From Adiantum capillus-veneris (Eukaryota; Streptophyta; Polypodiopsida; Polypodiales; Pteridaceae), in NCBI GenBank assembly GCA_014529385.2, contig CM043952.1, positions 152,053,057-152,117,056 of the forward strand: a stretch of DNA of 64,000 bases. The letters are read 5' to 3'. Under the pieces are notes generated by a model. The model did not search any database, had not been told where the DNA came from, and saw nothing but the letters and a program-made list of their open reading frames with translations. Position numbers and translations under genes: made by a program. Shown here in pieces: positions 10,938 to 22,939 of the stretch. The stretch's first letter is position 1. Each line of letters opens with the position of its first letter.

Positions 10938-12134
10938 TCAAAAGAATTTTCTTAGCATTTGGAAACAAATAAGTGGATGGTGTTGGCCATTGTTAAGAGA
11001 AAGATGAGCTAGATCTGGGAAGGTAAAGCTGCCACTTGTGGGCTCAGATTGTACTGAGGCTCCTTGCGAAACAACATATGGAGGATCAATGGGGCTCACT
11101 GAGGGAGTCTCCATTTGTGACAGGGTTGGTTGGTTGGCCTTTCCCGTATCCAAGAATCTCATTAGGCATGTTGAAGGCATGTTGATCCCTGTGTTTTGTC
11201 TTTCTAACTCGACAATCCTATGGAGGACATCACAGACTTTCTGTTGTTGCTCATCTATGCTAGTAGCACCCGATGTGGATTGTAGAACATCTAACCAACC
11301 CACATGATAGGTGTGTCCTGTGTACCTATCAGTTAAAGCTTTTGCTTGTAGGTCATACTCCCAATTTTTGTTTAGGAATATCCCATCTAGGCTTGGCGTG
11401 CTGGAGGTTTCCCTTGAAGTGGAAGCATTATTGCTCCCCATAGCTTGCCCCTCCATGACTGCTACCTTGGGAGCACTCGGTTGCTCGGCTGGCATGATTG
11501 TTGTCATAGGAGCCTTTTCTTTCAGGGCTCGACTTTGTTCTATCCTTCGTAGGTTCCCAATTTCCCTCTCCCTTGTTGCTTGCATATAGCGTTCGATCTC
11601 TTGTACTTCGGCAAGACTCCTACCATCGGGTAGTAAAACCTCAGAGGGAGATAGTCCTAAAGGATCAGGAGGTGCAGTGGATGGAACATTCACATGCACA
11701 CTCTCAAGAAGCATAGGGTCCATTTTAGGCATGAATGACAAATTTACTTCCCCACTCCCTTCATTTATTTCATTAACCGCATGTTCGAAGCGAGTAGCTC
11801 TACTAAGGGTCTCTTTTAAGCGGCTAAACACGCTGGACCCGGGCCGTGGGCCCATGGCATGCATGTCTTGACTTGAACTATCAGGGTTTGGTGTAGGATA
11901 CCCCTCCATGACTTCGTAGTCAGAGGAAGAATCACTAGACGCGATATGAGGATCTTGGGTCGCGCTACCTTGAGTCCCGGCCGAAGGTCCAGAACCTAGG
12001 GTGGAGGAATAATGGGTGCCCGCGTAAATGGAGGCACTACCAATATGCTCGTGCTCTAATACTTGTCCAGAGCGTAGGTTCATATGACTTGGATCCCCTA
12101 GAAGTGTCAGTGAGGGTCCGTGAAGGCTGCTCAC
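10938..12134 (-). pseudogene. Family D gag N-terminal region, copy 2 (398 codons, truncated)
   Basis: An open minus-strand frame of 398 codons. The likely start is the internal Met at 12083, because it gives MNLRSGQ, matching the MNLRSGR start of the element B gag at 62351. The protein is Ser/Gly/Pro-rich, has a charged helix EVQEIERYMQATREREI, then the blocks NNASTSRETSS, NWEYDLQAKALTDRYTGHTY, LMRFLDTGKANQPTLSQMET and FPDLAHLSL that are also found at 4740-5337. After FPDLAHLSL homology ends and the last 19 residues are unrelated, so the gene is 3'-truncated before its capsid core. Upstream are a leader, PBS and LTR in the correct order. Confidence 0.7.
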
Positions 12135-13120
12135 CTAGTAATTTTGGGTGTTTTGCAACCCAAGTCTTTTCTTATTTATTTATTTTTTGATTTTTTGGTC
12201 CTTTTTTTTTGACCCAGCTATAGAATAGAGCGTATGATAGCTCAAAACGAGCGTCTCGGTCAGAGGGACATGCCGTGCTTTACAGCCCTCCGTTTGGTCA
12301 CTTTATGCCCTCGGAATCCCTAAAACCGTCAATTTCTAGTAGGGAACTAGGCCCAAATTAGAAAGTCTAAGGGTGCAAGTGGGAAGAGAAGGGAGGAGAG
12401 TGGAGGACTTGCCCCACAAGCTCTCATTCCCTCTTGAGGGGGTAGGGTATATATATAAGAGTGAGTCTAGTATATATCATAAGACTGAGGACTGAGGCCT
12501 GGGCCTGGGCTTGGGATCCCGATCCCGATCCCGATCAAAATTTTAGTGTAGCCCCAAAGTCACTCACGCTTAAATATTTTCGGTTTTTTTTTATTTATTT
12601 TTTTAAAAAAATTATTTATTTATTTTTTTGGTGATGACCGCGCGCGGTTTAGGTGACCCTTTCTTGGCCACACACACTCTCACCTACCTAACCTCCCAGT
12701 CAACAGCTCACTACCTTATCTACTTACTAACAGTGCTGCTAACCACTGACTAATCTGTTAACTGCTTACTGACAGTGAGCTAACTGTCCACCTACTTCCT
12801 CTCTCACTACCTTACTGTGCAAAGACTGTGTGCAACCAAACCTTGACAGAAAACTGTGTACAGACTGTGTGCAAACAGAAATTGCTAACTGCCTCCTACT
12901 TATTCATTCACTGCAAACAAGCTAACGACTACTAATTGTGCAAAGACTGTGTGCAAACAGAAAACACAACATTATGCAGAAATCTCAGAACTTGCAGACA
13001 ACACAGAAATTAACAACTTACAGAAAAACAACTCATTCCTCTTCCTCTTCCTCTTCTTTCCTACTACAAACAACTCATAGGAGAAGCACAAGGTGCCTCT
13101 TGGGCTTAGTGCAGGGCGAT
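12135..13120 (-). other. Leader (5' untranslated region) of family D copy 2
   Basis: About 1 kb between the primer binding site and gag with no coding frame. It holds T-rich tracts, a four-fold CCCGAT run near 12517-12535, and three copies of a GCAAAGACTGTGTGCAA-like motif at 12815-12965. Long repeat-containing leaders also occur in elements B and F of this window. Confidence 0.55.
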
Positions 13121-13138
13121 TCCCCGGCAGCGGCGCCA
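13121..13138 (-). promoter_or_regulatory. Primer binding site, tRNA-Asp type
   Basis: The minus strand reads TGGCGCCGCTGCCGGGGA, which matches the complement of the plant tRNA-Asp 3' end with one mismatch (C for T at position 9). It lies just inside the LTR end, as expected for priming minus-strand DNA synthesis. Confidence 0.8.
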
Positions 13139-13142
13139 AAAA

Positions 13143-13385
13143 TGTGCGCTCCTTGCCGTACTGTCGAAGCAAGGGACTTGCCGATACACCGTGTGCGAGC
13201 CACAAATGGCTCCAAGCACACAACAAGACTAATCTAGCAAGATCAAGAGAGCAAAGGGTGTGTCACTCACCGCTCTATGCTCGCCTTCGTGGTGGATTCC
13301 TCACCGCGATGAAGAAGAAGCTGCAGTCATGCCGCGCTCAACCGCTTCACCGCCGTCGTGCCTTCGTAATGCTCGATCGCACACA

Positions 13386-13463
<78 letters not shown>

Positions 13464-13796
13464 CACACACACACGAGGAGGTGAAGAAGAAGAAGATGGA
13501 GATGGAGATGGAGCAAGAGCACTCTTCTATTGCACAAATGAGAGAATGAGTGAATTTTAGGTTTAGTTGGCTTTTATATGAGCTCACTCCATTCACACTT
13601 GGGCGCCCATGCTTAGCCAACTAATCCCTTGAATGTCACAGTTAGAGTGCGCCTCTCATCGGAGACCACTCTTACCCTTTTCCTATTGGTCCGACAAGCC
13701 CAGTACCTGACTCTACCAAATACATAATACACGTCCGTCATAGGTGATGGGGTGTCCGTGAGTCGTGAGGGTTAACAGTAGCACAATTCCTACAAC
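13143..13796 (-). mobile_element. 5' LTR of family D copy 2
   Basis: On the plus strand the LTR begins TGTGCGCTCC four bases from the PBS, and it plausibly ends in ACA near 13796. The outer end is less certain because the partner LTR is absent. A minus-strand TATA box (CATATAAAAG) lies at 13571-13580. A (GA)n tract on the same strand (13393-13460) starts about 110 bp downstream of it, in the transcribed part. Confidence 0.65.
13393..13460. repeat. (CT)n microsatellite inside LTR
   Basis: About 34 uninterrupted CT units, followed by a short (AC)n run. It lies in the transcribed part of the family D LTR. Confidence 0.95.
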
Positions 13797-15545
13797 AGTA
13801 CCTACAAGTGTGTATCAATCATTTGTACATGTTGTCTCTCATGCTCATGTAGCTCCTACACCCCGAATTATTCCAAGGGCTTATGATCCATAATGGCATT
13901 AATTCATTAGAGTATTTCAACATGAGGGTATCTACAATGGTCTAGTAATTAGAGGTACCACTACTTGGGAAGCAGTCACTACCAATGCAATCCAACCAAA
14001 AGACAATTTAATGATTGCAAGAGCCAGGGTATCTTTTACTAGCTCACAAGCATCTAAGCATGAGCCAATGATAATAAATCCAATTTTGAAAGAACAAAAG
14101 ATATTTGAGATCACTTTGGCCGATCTCACCAAGGCTATCCAAGAAAGCCTTAGGGGTGATTGAACCCCACAAAACAATCATATGTATCCAAGAATGGAGC
14201 AACAATGGTGCTCTATTTGCTTGGGACCACATAGCACCAATGAATTCCCTACCCTTAGAGTGAAGTTTAATGAGACTTGCAATGTGTGTGCTAGGCATGG
14301 TATAATGGAAAATATACCACCCTTAGCCTGGACAGACTTGCCTTGAGTTCGTGCATTAATGCATGCCCGACCTATTGAGCAACCATCGCAGCACAGTCCC
14401 CAAAACCCAAAATGTTGTCCAAACCACACCATTACCCCCTCTAGTGCTAGGACCACGGCCTTTGTATCTGATAATTACCCCTATGAACCAAGTAGGTTGT
14501 GAGCCATCTAGTACCTATTTGGACAGTGAAGATGACATAGACCTATGGTATCACCTATGGAGTTGATACGCTTGAGAAGTGTCCCCAGCACTACATAAAG
14601 GACAATTGGGGACAATTCAAGCATGTATATCAAGATTCTGCTCCTGCAACAAGAGGCCAAAACATCATATCATTTCCAGGAGACCTCCTCTTCAATTCTA
14701 CAAATGTGGTGGACCACATTCAGTAGCTAAGTTTCCTATTCAAATGCATACAAATGTTACACCAGTACAAACAAGTTAAGGGAGCACATCAACAATGCCA
14801 ATACTCACTTGTAATCATTGTGGCATAGATCATTTGATTGTGTAGTGTCCTAATAATCCAAATGCACCCAAGATTACAACATTGAACTTAATCAAGACTA
14901 CCGATGGGATGCCACAAACTACACCTATAGTACCAGTGAATGCACTCACATGGTCAATGCTCCAAAATATAAATTACATCCTCAAAGAGAGAGATGATTC
15001 ATCAGTTGATTGAGTGAGGAAGAAGAAAACATGAAGGAAAAAATCACTAAAAACAATGAATACAAACCCTAGTTCAAAAACCAGCATAGGGATCGGTGTC
15101 TGATTCAATAGAAACCATGGAGACTAAAAGTGCCACCATAGGGGAAAAAATCAATGAGGAACACCACGAGAAGAATTCAAGCAAAGACACGATTAGGGAA
15201 GGACATAAGGAAACCACTCCCATACCACCAATGATGCAGCAAGTGTCTTCAAGGCTAACCAAATCAGGCGAGAACCTCCAAGAGAAGCCACAAGGACTAA
15301 AACCCAAGGAAATCACAAAGAAAATTGGGACTTACCCAAACCCTGTAGAGAAGATTGAGCGAGTCGGGAATTTAAGGAATTTGGTAAAATAGACCCAAAG
15401 AGGGCTTGAGCCAAAACATAGGTGGATTAGGATTACTGATACAGTGTTCTCCACAAAACCTCAACCTCAAGTAGATCCCAACCCACTGGCCATACCTATT
15501 ATCATATCGGAAGAAAGTGAGTTCAAAACATCAAAAAGTGGGTAT
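13797..15545 (+). pseudogene. Family D gag/nucleocapsid remnant, copy 3
   Basis: Plus-strand translation shows TTTWEAVTTNAIQPKDNL and LADLTKAIQESLRGD, then CSICLGPHSTNEFPTLRVKF with CNVCARHG, then CNHCGIDHLIV with PNNPNAPKI, and finally the frame 15096-15392 (METKSATIGEKINEEHHEK, KKIGTYPNPVEKIERVGNL). All match the order of minus-strand copy 1 between about 3990 and 2763. Stops and shifts interrupt it throughout. It lies directly outside the family D LTR, so that LTR element probably inserted into an older D copy. Confidence 0.75.
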
Positions 15546-15627
15546 ACCCCTTTCTTGATTGAAATTGTCATAATAATCAATATCTAATTCTCTTAAATGA
15601 TTTTCTCATATTAATCTGATCATTTAA

Positions 15628-17139
15628 TGTGGGGAAGTGCCAGGGGAGAAAAAGCTAGAATATTGGTTAAGCTAGCAGACCGGCCACAGTAGGGATCCAA
15701 AGGGGGGGCCATCTGCAAAAGAGCCATGTGAAACAATGGGCTAAAAAGACCCTAAGGTTCAGCCCATTAAGACTTCCAAAATGCTAAGGTTCCAAAATTC
15801 AAAGGTTGTGTCCAAAGGGTTAAAGCTTAGGGGGAATTGGATGCTTTGTGTGCTCTCCAAAGTCAATGCACATCCCTACATGGGAGGGGGCAAGCCCTTC
15901 TTCTAGGGGATGAGAGAGAAAGCCACACACACACACACACACACACAAGCCCCTTTACACAAAGGGAATTAGGGACACATGTCAGCTCCCTAGCCCAGAT
16001 GCCCACAAGATGTGCCCAATTCCTATTGGATGACCCTTGAAGTGGACCAATGAGAATTAAGCTAGAGTAAATCTAGTTTAATTAATTTAAAAACATTTAA
16101 TAAAAGAAACCAATAAGAATTAAGTCTCCTAAAAGACTATTGGGCAGTCTCCCAAAGGGTCCAATGAGCATTCAAGAGCCCCATGGCTTGCCTGATTCCT
16201 ATTGGCCAGGAGGCAAAGGGATCCAATGAGAGTTTAGTTTAATTATTTAATTACCTCAAGCTCTCACAAAAGGGAAAAGGGGGACACATGTCAGAAGGCT
16301 ATCACTTATGCTGCTTAATTGTAATTGGCTTGACTTGGGGAGGGCCAATGAGGCTTCAGCAAGAGCAAATAGCAAGGGGGCTCGCCCAAGAGAGAGGGGG
16401 GGATTGATTTTTGCTTGGCATTATCACACACACACTCACACAATCTCATGTGTGAAGAAAGAGAAGACTATCTCTTCCCAAGCTTTAATGGAGAACTCAT
16501 CACCTACTCCAAGCTTGTGAGATAGAAGCCTACCTCAACACTCTCTTGGCATGTGGATGCGAATCCAACCAAGAGCCAAGCTTCAATGCATGTTCATCTC
16601 CTCTACCAAGCTAATTACTAAGCTAAGCTATGCTAATATGAGTGATTATGTGAGGAGATGTACATCTTTCTCGTAAGATACTCCTTCTTCCTCTCAATCT
16701 ACTCTCATACCCTGCTAGCTCTCACCATCTTCGAAGGTGTGTGAGGTCTTGGGTCTGAGAACGGGGATAATTCAAGTTGTGTTTGTTAAGTGTTTTGCTT
16801 AGTGCATGAAGCTTCCATCTTCATTGCACTAGCTAGTCTTGAAGGAACACAAAGAATTGTATTGTACAATGTCTCTCTTGATGGGAGAAACCATAATACA
16901 AAGCCTTTTGGAGGGGGGACCGGCTCCATGCAAATCCGGTCCTCAACTGTTGTCAATAGCTTAATTTCTCTCTCTTTTGAAAGTATTGTTGATGCTATCT
17001 AACTAGGTGTTATGCTTTTTGTTGCTCTCTCCACCCAAGCACTCTTGTAATTCTCATTAGTAATCTATTCTAATGAAATGCCCACTATGTTCATGCTAAT
17101 TTCCACTACACATAAGTTATTAGGCCATTAAATGTTACA
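15628..17139 (+). mobile_element. 5' LTR of chromovirus C
   Basis: The 1512-bp segment begins TGTGGGGAAG and ends TTACA, giving the TG...CA termini of LTRs. It is followed after one base by an initiator-Met-type PBS. It contains a (CA)n run at 15924-15948. No matching 3' LTR was found after the coding region, so both LTR ends rest on these signals rather than on comparison. A related, decayed LTR segment lies at 44960-45490. Confidence 0.7.
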
Positions 17140-17140
17140 T

Positions 17141-17158
17141 TGGTATCAGGGCACAAGG
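17141..17158 (+). promoter_or_regulatory. Primer binding site, initiator tRNA-Met type
   Basis: TGGTATCAGGGCACAAGG matches the TGGTATCAGAGC consensus complementary to the 3' end of initiator tRNA-Met, with one A-to-G difference in the core. It lies one base after the LTR end. Confidence 0.8.
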
Positions 17159-17556
17159 TTTCTCTTTTCTTGCTCAAGAAGGGAGGTCCTCAAGCTAGCT
17201 ACAAATGGTTGGTATTATTAATTGCCTGTGAGTAAGTAGAATAGGGATTTTTCAGCCTTGCAGTGCGCCTGCCTTTGTGCAGTTAACGGGGCATCACCGT
17301 CGAGAGCTATGGTCTTAATAGTGGAGTCCTACGGGGCTTGCCTACGGCTTAACCACTATTGAGCTATTAGAAGCTTGACAGGAGCCGGTGTTGTTTTGGT
17401 GTTGAAGGACCCTCTCTTCTATTCCTTGCAATTAATGGTATTCGAGCCGCGGGTACAGTAGCTTGAGTGCTTTTTCTAAAGGGGTAAAGAGGAGTAGCAA
17501 CTAGGGCTTGAAGTGCCAAAGTACACCTAAAAAGTTTACACCTAAAAGTTGTTAGA

Positions 17557-18516
17557 ATGGCTGACAATAGTAAAGAGAGTGAAATTAATGTTGATAGCTT
17601 TGATTTTGCTCATGAGCAAGCTACTAATGATGCTTCAATGCTTGTTAACTATCTTGTTTCTAGGCTTCAACAAGCCATGGGCAATCCGTCTCTCCAAAGT
17701 GAAGTGCAACGGCAGCTCCGTGCTCACGGGATTCTCCAAGCTCATCACCATGACGAGAGAACACCTAGGAAGCCTCCTTGTGAGACTACCAAAAGAGGTC
17801 TCTCTCCGATTTGGGAAGAAGAAGATAATCCATACGAAGGGCTCAAGAATTTACTTCTTGATGATGCATCTCCTTCCCAAAAGAGAACTCAAGAGCCTCC
17901 ACCGAAGGAACGATAAAGAAGCGAGTCTCCCGCCACCTCGGCGGAGATGGCTCCACGACGACGGCGGGCTAAACGCTCCCCATCACCACCAAAGCGGAGA
18001 AGACCATCATATTCCTATCCTCACCACAATTCAAAGAGGGATGATAAAAAGCAAGAGAAGAAAAAGGCGAGAAAGAGGACACCCTCTTCTCCATCTTCTT
18101 CATCCTCTTCCTCTTATGAAAGCTATGGTGAAGACAACAAAGATCAAGACAAGAAAAAGGCGAGAAAGAGGTCACCCTCTTCTCCACCTTCTTCAAATTC
18201 TTCACCTTCTGAAGAAAGTGATGGTGCAACCTTTGAACCATCAAAAAGAAGAGGCCATAGGAAATCCTATGCCGCATGGAAGAGGTTGTCCAAGCTGAAG
18301 AAATTCAAAGAGGGGGAAAAGAGCATCTCTTTCCTTACCTATGATGGTACCTTTGGTGCTACGGACAAAGTCTTGGCCTTTATCCAACAATTCGATGCGG
18401 CGTTTGGAGATGAGGGCTTCACGGAGTCCTCTAAGCTACGCCATGTAGCTATGAACTTTCAAAAGTCCGCCAGACAATGGTGGTCTAGCCTACGAGCCAA
18501 CGGTGAAGCTCCATGA
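17557..18516 (+). pseudogene. Chromovirus C gag, N-terminal part (stops at 17914 and 18514)
   Basis: The first 119 codons begin MADNSKESEINVDSF and contain LVNYLVSRLQQAMGNPSLQ. After the TAA at 17914 the same frame continues with an Arg/Lys/Ser/Pro-rich stretch (two KKKARKR blocks followed by serine tracts) and then the capsid core FLTYDGTFGATDKVLAFIQQF, LRHVAMNFQKSARQWWSSL. The TGA at 18514 falls within the core, just before a conserved [13 protein letters not shown]. Arg/Ser-rich tracts in gag are uncommon and could bind RNA; that is inference. Confidence 0.8.
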
Positions 18517-18543
18517 ACATGGAAAGCTTTAAGAGCTTCCATT

Positions 18544-20277
18544 ATGAAGCAGTTTTTGGCCACCGATGCCAAAGACAAAGTACTCACCGAATGGCGAAGC
18601 TTAAAGCTCTCTCCCAATGAATCCATCCACAAATATGTAGACAAGTTTTGGGACTTACAACTCAAAGCCACTGTCTTCAAAAAGTTGGATTTTGGAGAGC
18701 AAAAGCAACAGTTTTGTGCGGGCTTAACCGAAGAAATGGCGGAGTATGTCAACTCCCAAAGGCCACGTACCATATCGGCAGTAATACACCATACTATGGT
18801 GGCCTCTAGAATCAATTTCCAAACGGGGGTTAAAAGAAATAATAAGCCCCCGGAAAACAAGGGTTCCAATGAGCTTAAGGGGAAGGACAATGTCCAAAAG
18901 TCTCCTAAGGGCAACTACAACAAAGCTAAAGAGAAGGGAGTTTACAAAGGTAAGAACAAACTCTCTCCTGAAGAGCTTGAGCGTTATCGCAAGGATAACC
19001 GGTGTTTCAAGTGCTGCGAACAAGGGCATGCGTACCGCGCTTGTCCCCAAAAGAACAACCGCCAAGATCCTCCTAGAGCTTCCTTGGTTGAAATCCAAGA
19101 TGAGGAGACTCACCAAACAAATCACAAAGGATCTCCTCTATGCCATGCTTGGGGAAAGGTAAGAGAACATGATGCTTTTATTCTCTTTGACCCTGGTTCT
19201 ACTCACAATTTTATATCTATAGAGTTGGCCACCAAGCTAGGCATAAAATCCTATGAGATGGGAGATATCCTACCCGCAGACAGTGCCTTCAAGGGGCAAG
19301 AAGCTTCAGTCACTCCCTTAATCGGGAAATTGAGGCTTCATGTCCAAGGCTATGTGGACAAAGAGGACTTCTTTATCTCTCCTCTCAAACATGAGGATGT
19401 AATCCTAGGGGCACCATGGTTTGACCGCCTTGCTGCCGATGTTAAATTTCCTGAAAGGAGAATCTCCTTTAAGTTCAGGGAAAAAGACATGTATATAGAT
19501 GCTAAGGAAATGGGTAACACCATCCCCATTGTACATACACCAGCTTTCAACAAGTCAATAAAGAGCTCTATTTTTGTGTACATGATTTTTGTTAAAGATT
19601 CTAAAAATGAACCTAATGCTTTAGCAAAAGAAAATAAAAGCAACCAAAAGGAATTAGAGTTATCCAATTTTCTCAAGGGGTTTAATGATGTTTTTATTGA
19701 CGACATCCCTTGTGAGCTACCTCCTAAACGAGGTAATGATGACCATGCAATTGAACTTCTTCCAGGAAGTTCACCGCCTAACAAACCTCCTTATAGAGTT
19801 TCTCAAGCTCAACAAGAGGAGATTATGCGGCAAGTGCATGAGTTAGTTGAGAAGGGCATGGTTAGGCCTAGCTCATATCCATTTTGCTCACCTGTGCTAT
19901 TAGTGAAAAAGAAAGACGGCACATATCGTATGTGTGTCGACTATAGAGCACTAAATAGGATCACTATCAAGAATAGGTTTCCCGTTCCACGGGTAGAAGA
20001 CCTATTTGATAAGCTACAAGGATCGACCTACTTCAGTAGGATTGACCTAAAAAGTGGCTATCATCAAATAAGGATAGTTGATCCAGACATTGTAAAGACC
20101 GCATTTCGTACTACATTTGGTCTTTACGAATACATTGTCATGCCTTTTGGCCTGACCAATGCACCAGCCACATTCAACCGCTTGATGGAGAAGCTGTTCA
20201 GGCCTCATCGAACCTTCACTGGAGTGTTCTTTGATGATATTATCATCTACTCTAATTCATTGGAGGAACACAAGTAA
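18544..20277 (+). pseudogene. Chromovirus C gag C-terminus, protease and reverse transcriptase (577 codons)
   Basis: Residues 1-100 finish the gag core; [14 protein letters not shown] at about 154-167 is the zinc knuckle. The protease active site reads [10 protein letters not shown] (Asp216), with Pro in place of Thr or Ser in the usual D-T/S-G, followed by [10 protein letters not shown] then shows [36 protein letters not shown] and [12 protein letters not shown], so the catalytic Asp residues are kept. The frame stops at TAA 20275 inside the RT. DPGS-type sites occur in other plant chromoviruses, so the Pro need not be inactivating. Confidence 0.85.
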
Positions 20278-20478
20278 CATCTCCAGGTAATATTTCAAGT
20301 TTTAAGAGAGAATAAACTTTATGTTAATCGAAAGAAAAGTGAATTTTTCTTGCAAGAGATTCAGTATTTAGGTCACATTATCTCTCAGGATGGCATCCAA
20401 ATGGATCCATCCAAGTTATAGGTAATAAAAGGATGGCCTAAACCAAGGAATCTTCATGAACTAAGAAGCTTTATAGGT

Positions 20479-21066
20479 ATGTGTGCATACTATAGACGCT
20501 TCATAGAAAAGTTCTCACAAATTGCGGGACCATTACATGACCTAACAAAGAAAAGCGTTAGGTATACATGGTCTGCTAAGGAGAACAATGCTTTCGAAAA
20601 GCTTAAAGAAAAGCTTATCTCTCAACCTGTGCTTACACTACCAGATCTCTCAAAACCATTTGAGGTCCAATGTGATGCTTGTGGTGATTGCCTTGGAGCT
20701 GTTTTGCTCCAAGAAGGGCACGCCATAGGCTATGAGAGTCAAAGGCTCGACCCTGTTGAGCAAGCTCTAGGCATATACGAAAAGGAACTCCTTGCAGTTC
20801 TACATGCCTTAGACTCATGGAAGCACTATTTATTGGGGACTCCTTTCATTCTGCGAACGGATCACCAAAGTCTTAAGTACTTCATGACGCAGACCAAGCT
20901 CTCCGACAAACAAATGAGGTGGGCAAATTTCCTTTTGCAATTTCATTTTCATATTGCTCACATTGCTGGCAAGCACAATCAAGTAGCCGATGCACTCTCA
21001 AGACGGCCGAGAGTGAATGCGGTTTCCATAGCAACTCACAATGATCTATCTTCAATGATAGATTAG
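20479..21066 (+). pseudogene. Chromovirus C RT connection and RNase H (195 codons)
   Basis: The same frame as the preceding block resumes after the TAG at 20419. It reads FIGMCAYYRRFIEKFSQIAGPL, then RNase H with VQCDACGDCLGAVLLQEG (first catalytic Asp), YEKELLAVLHALDSWKHYL (Glu), ILRTDHQSLKYF (Asp) and ADALSRRP at the end. The four acidic positions of Ty3-type RNase H are visible. The TAG at 21064 ends it just before the integrase zinc-binding domain. Confidence 0.85.
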
Positions 21067-21093
21067 TACGCTATTGATCCCGACTTTAGAGAT

Positions 21094-22506
21094 GTGATTT
21101 CATCCCTAGCATTAGGGAAGAAAGAACAACCATTCACTTTACAAGATGGTTATCTTCTCTATGGCAATAGACTATGCGTTACTAACTCACTACGTGAGAA
21201 AGTAATGTATGAATCTCATGCTCCACCTTATGCGGGGCATAGAGGCATTCAGTCTACCTTAAAGGGAATAGAAACATATTTCTATTGGCCTACCATGAAA
21301 GTGAACATACAGGAGTATGTTTCCAAATGTGTGGTATGCCAAAAGACAAAATTTGATAGAGGGAAGCAACTTGAATTGCTTCAACCCTTGCCAATCCCTA
21401 ATTCACCATGGGAGAGCATATCCATGGATTTTATCTTTGGATTGCCTAAGTCTATCCATGGGAATACGAGAATATGGACGATAGTAGACAGGTTCAGTAA
21501 ACAAGCTCATTTTATACCTGTCAAAAAGACTATCAAAGCCCATCAAATGGCAACCCTCTTCATTTCACAAATTTTCAAGTACCATGGCTTGCCAATGTCC
21601 ATAGTGTCGGATAGAGATCCTAGAATGACCAGTAATTTCTGGAAGGGTCTCTTTGAGAATTTAGGTACAAGACTAAACTTCTCTTTGGCCTATCATCCAC
21701 AAACGGATGGCCAAAGTGAAATAGCTAACCTAAAAATTCTCGATCTACTAAAAGCCTATGTAACGGAAGTAGATCAAAGATCCCAATGGGAGAAGTACTT
21801 ACCCTTAGTGGAGTATGCTTACAATAACATTGTACATACTTCCACGGGAAAAGCACCTTTCGAGGTAATTGAGGGAAGATCAAAAAGTCCCTTGCTACTT
21901 AAGGTACATGGGAAGATCTTCGCTGCAAATGAGTATAGCCGAGACCTACAAGAATCTTTTCAAAAGATTAAGGATGCTATCTCTATCTCACAGCAAAGGC
22001 AAAAGGCTGCTGCTGACAAGCACAGAAGAGCCCAAGCCTTTAAAGAAAACGATTGGGTCTTGTTAAAATTTCCAAAGGCTCGATTAAGGCACACGACGGG
22101 CAAGAATCCTATGGGCCACCAAAAGTACTATGCTAAACTAGCAAAAAGGTACTATGGTCCCTTTCAGATTCTTAGGCCAATCAATGAGATGGCCTATCAA
22201 CTCAAGTTGCCCAATCATTGGCTCATACACAATGCTTTACATGTGAGCCTATTAAAGCCTTACAAAGGAGAGCCACCTCAAGAACCAACTATTGAAGACC
22301 CACCGGAGATCGAGGACCAAGAGGAGGTGCTGCAGCCCGAGTCCATTTTCCGACATGAAGACAAGGTACTAAGAGGCGGTAAGACTATCCGACGATATCT
22401 TATTAAGTTTAAGAATTATCCTTTTGAAGATGCTAGATGGATGCAAGGCATACAATTAAAGGATAACCTAAACCTTGTCAATGCTTACAATGCTTCCCAA
22501 GAGTAG
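21094..22506 (+). pseudogene. Chromovirus C integrase and chromodomain (470 codons)
   Basis: The N-terminal zinc finger is HAPPYAGHRGIQ...CVVCQ. The catalytic core shows SMDFIFGLP (Asp), IVSDRDPRM (Asp) and DGQSEIANLK (Glu), so the D,D,E triad is intact. After a GPFQILRPINEMAYQLKLP-type C-terminal fold comes a chromodomain, SIFRHEDKVLRGGKTIRRYLI with FKNYPFEDARW. Integrase joins element cDNA to host DNA. This is the best preserved stretch of element C and has no internal stop. Confidence 0.9.
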
Positions 22507-22939
22507 GCAAATGTACAAAATGTTTTTAAAAAAAATGAACAAAGTTTTTGTCTTATAAGACTCTCTTTTTTATTTATTTGTGCACAAAAATGAAGTAGTA
22601 TGCATGCTTAGATCAAGTTTGTGGAGACGACGTCTCCCAAACACCAAGTAGAGCTTGTCACTCTACTACGGAAGACTGATAGGATTGATGTGCAGACATG
22701 CTTGCGGCAGCCTCAGGCTCTCAAGCGCCAAATGGACTAGTCATCCATTATGGAATGATGTCGCAGGGTAACATAGGGATCCTCTACCCGCTAAGAAAAG
22801 GCATTGCATATACCTTTTGAGGATACGAAAAGTGAAGACCTAAATAACATTAAAGCTACTAGTGCCTCTGAAGGTTGTGACAATGTGACTCAGAGACTAA
22901 ATCACTGATAAAAATTGATTCTAAGCTTGAAAGGGAATC
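22507..22939 (+). other. Downstream flank of chromovirus C (3' untranslated remnant)
   Basis: No coding motif. Scattered similarity to 30440-30680, also downstream of an integrase fragment of this family (shared order of CATGCTT, CACCAAGTGGA-like and GGTCCTCTACCC-like blocks), suggests family-specific 3' untranslated sequence. No polypurine tract plus LTR was found before homology switches to family D near 22940-22990. Confidence 0.45.

Larger units (their letters stand above)
17557..22506 (+). pseudogene. Chromovirus C gag-pol, one frame of 1649 codons with five premature stops
   Basis: One uninterrupted reading frame runs from the ATG at 17557 to the TAG at 22504, with no frameshift, broken by stops at 17914 (TAA), 18514 (TGA), 20275 (TAA), 20419 (TAG) and 21064 (TAG). 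Domain order is gag with Arg/Ser-rich segment, CCHC knuckle ([14 protein letters not shown]), protease (DPGS), RT with FFDD, RNase H, HHCC-type integrase and a C-terminal chromodomain. That order and the chromodomain identify a plant chromovirus. The encoded machinery would reverse-transcribe and integrate the element, with the chromodomain steering integration to modified chromatin. This copy is inactive as read, and its 3' LTR is missing. Confidence 0.9.

Noticed and set aside
17549-18298. 249-codon frame overlapping chromovirus gag
   Set aside because: Out-of-frame shadow of the Arg/Ser-rich gag segment; the gag frame has the conserved blocks and is colinear with pol.
18459-19784. Minus-strand frames opposite chromovirus gag and protease
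   Set aside because: Antisense of a well-supported coding frame with no domain of their own.
17557-22506. RNA editing or stop-codon readthrough to rescue the five stops
   Set aside because: U-to-C editing that removes stops is known for organellar, not nuclear, transcripts in ferns. The missing 3' LTR and decay context make simple mutation more likely.
22622-22640. Short GGAGAC-GAC-GTCTCC hairpin downstream of chromovirus C
   Set aside because: A six-base stem is expected by chance in this much sequence.
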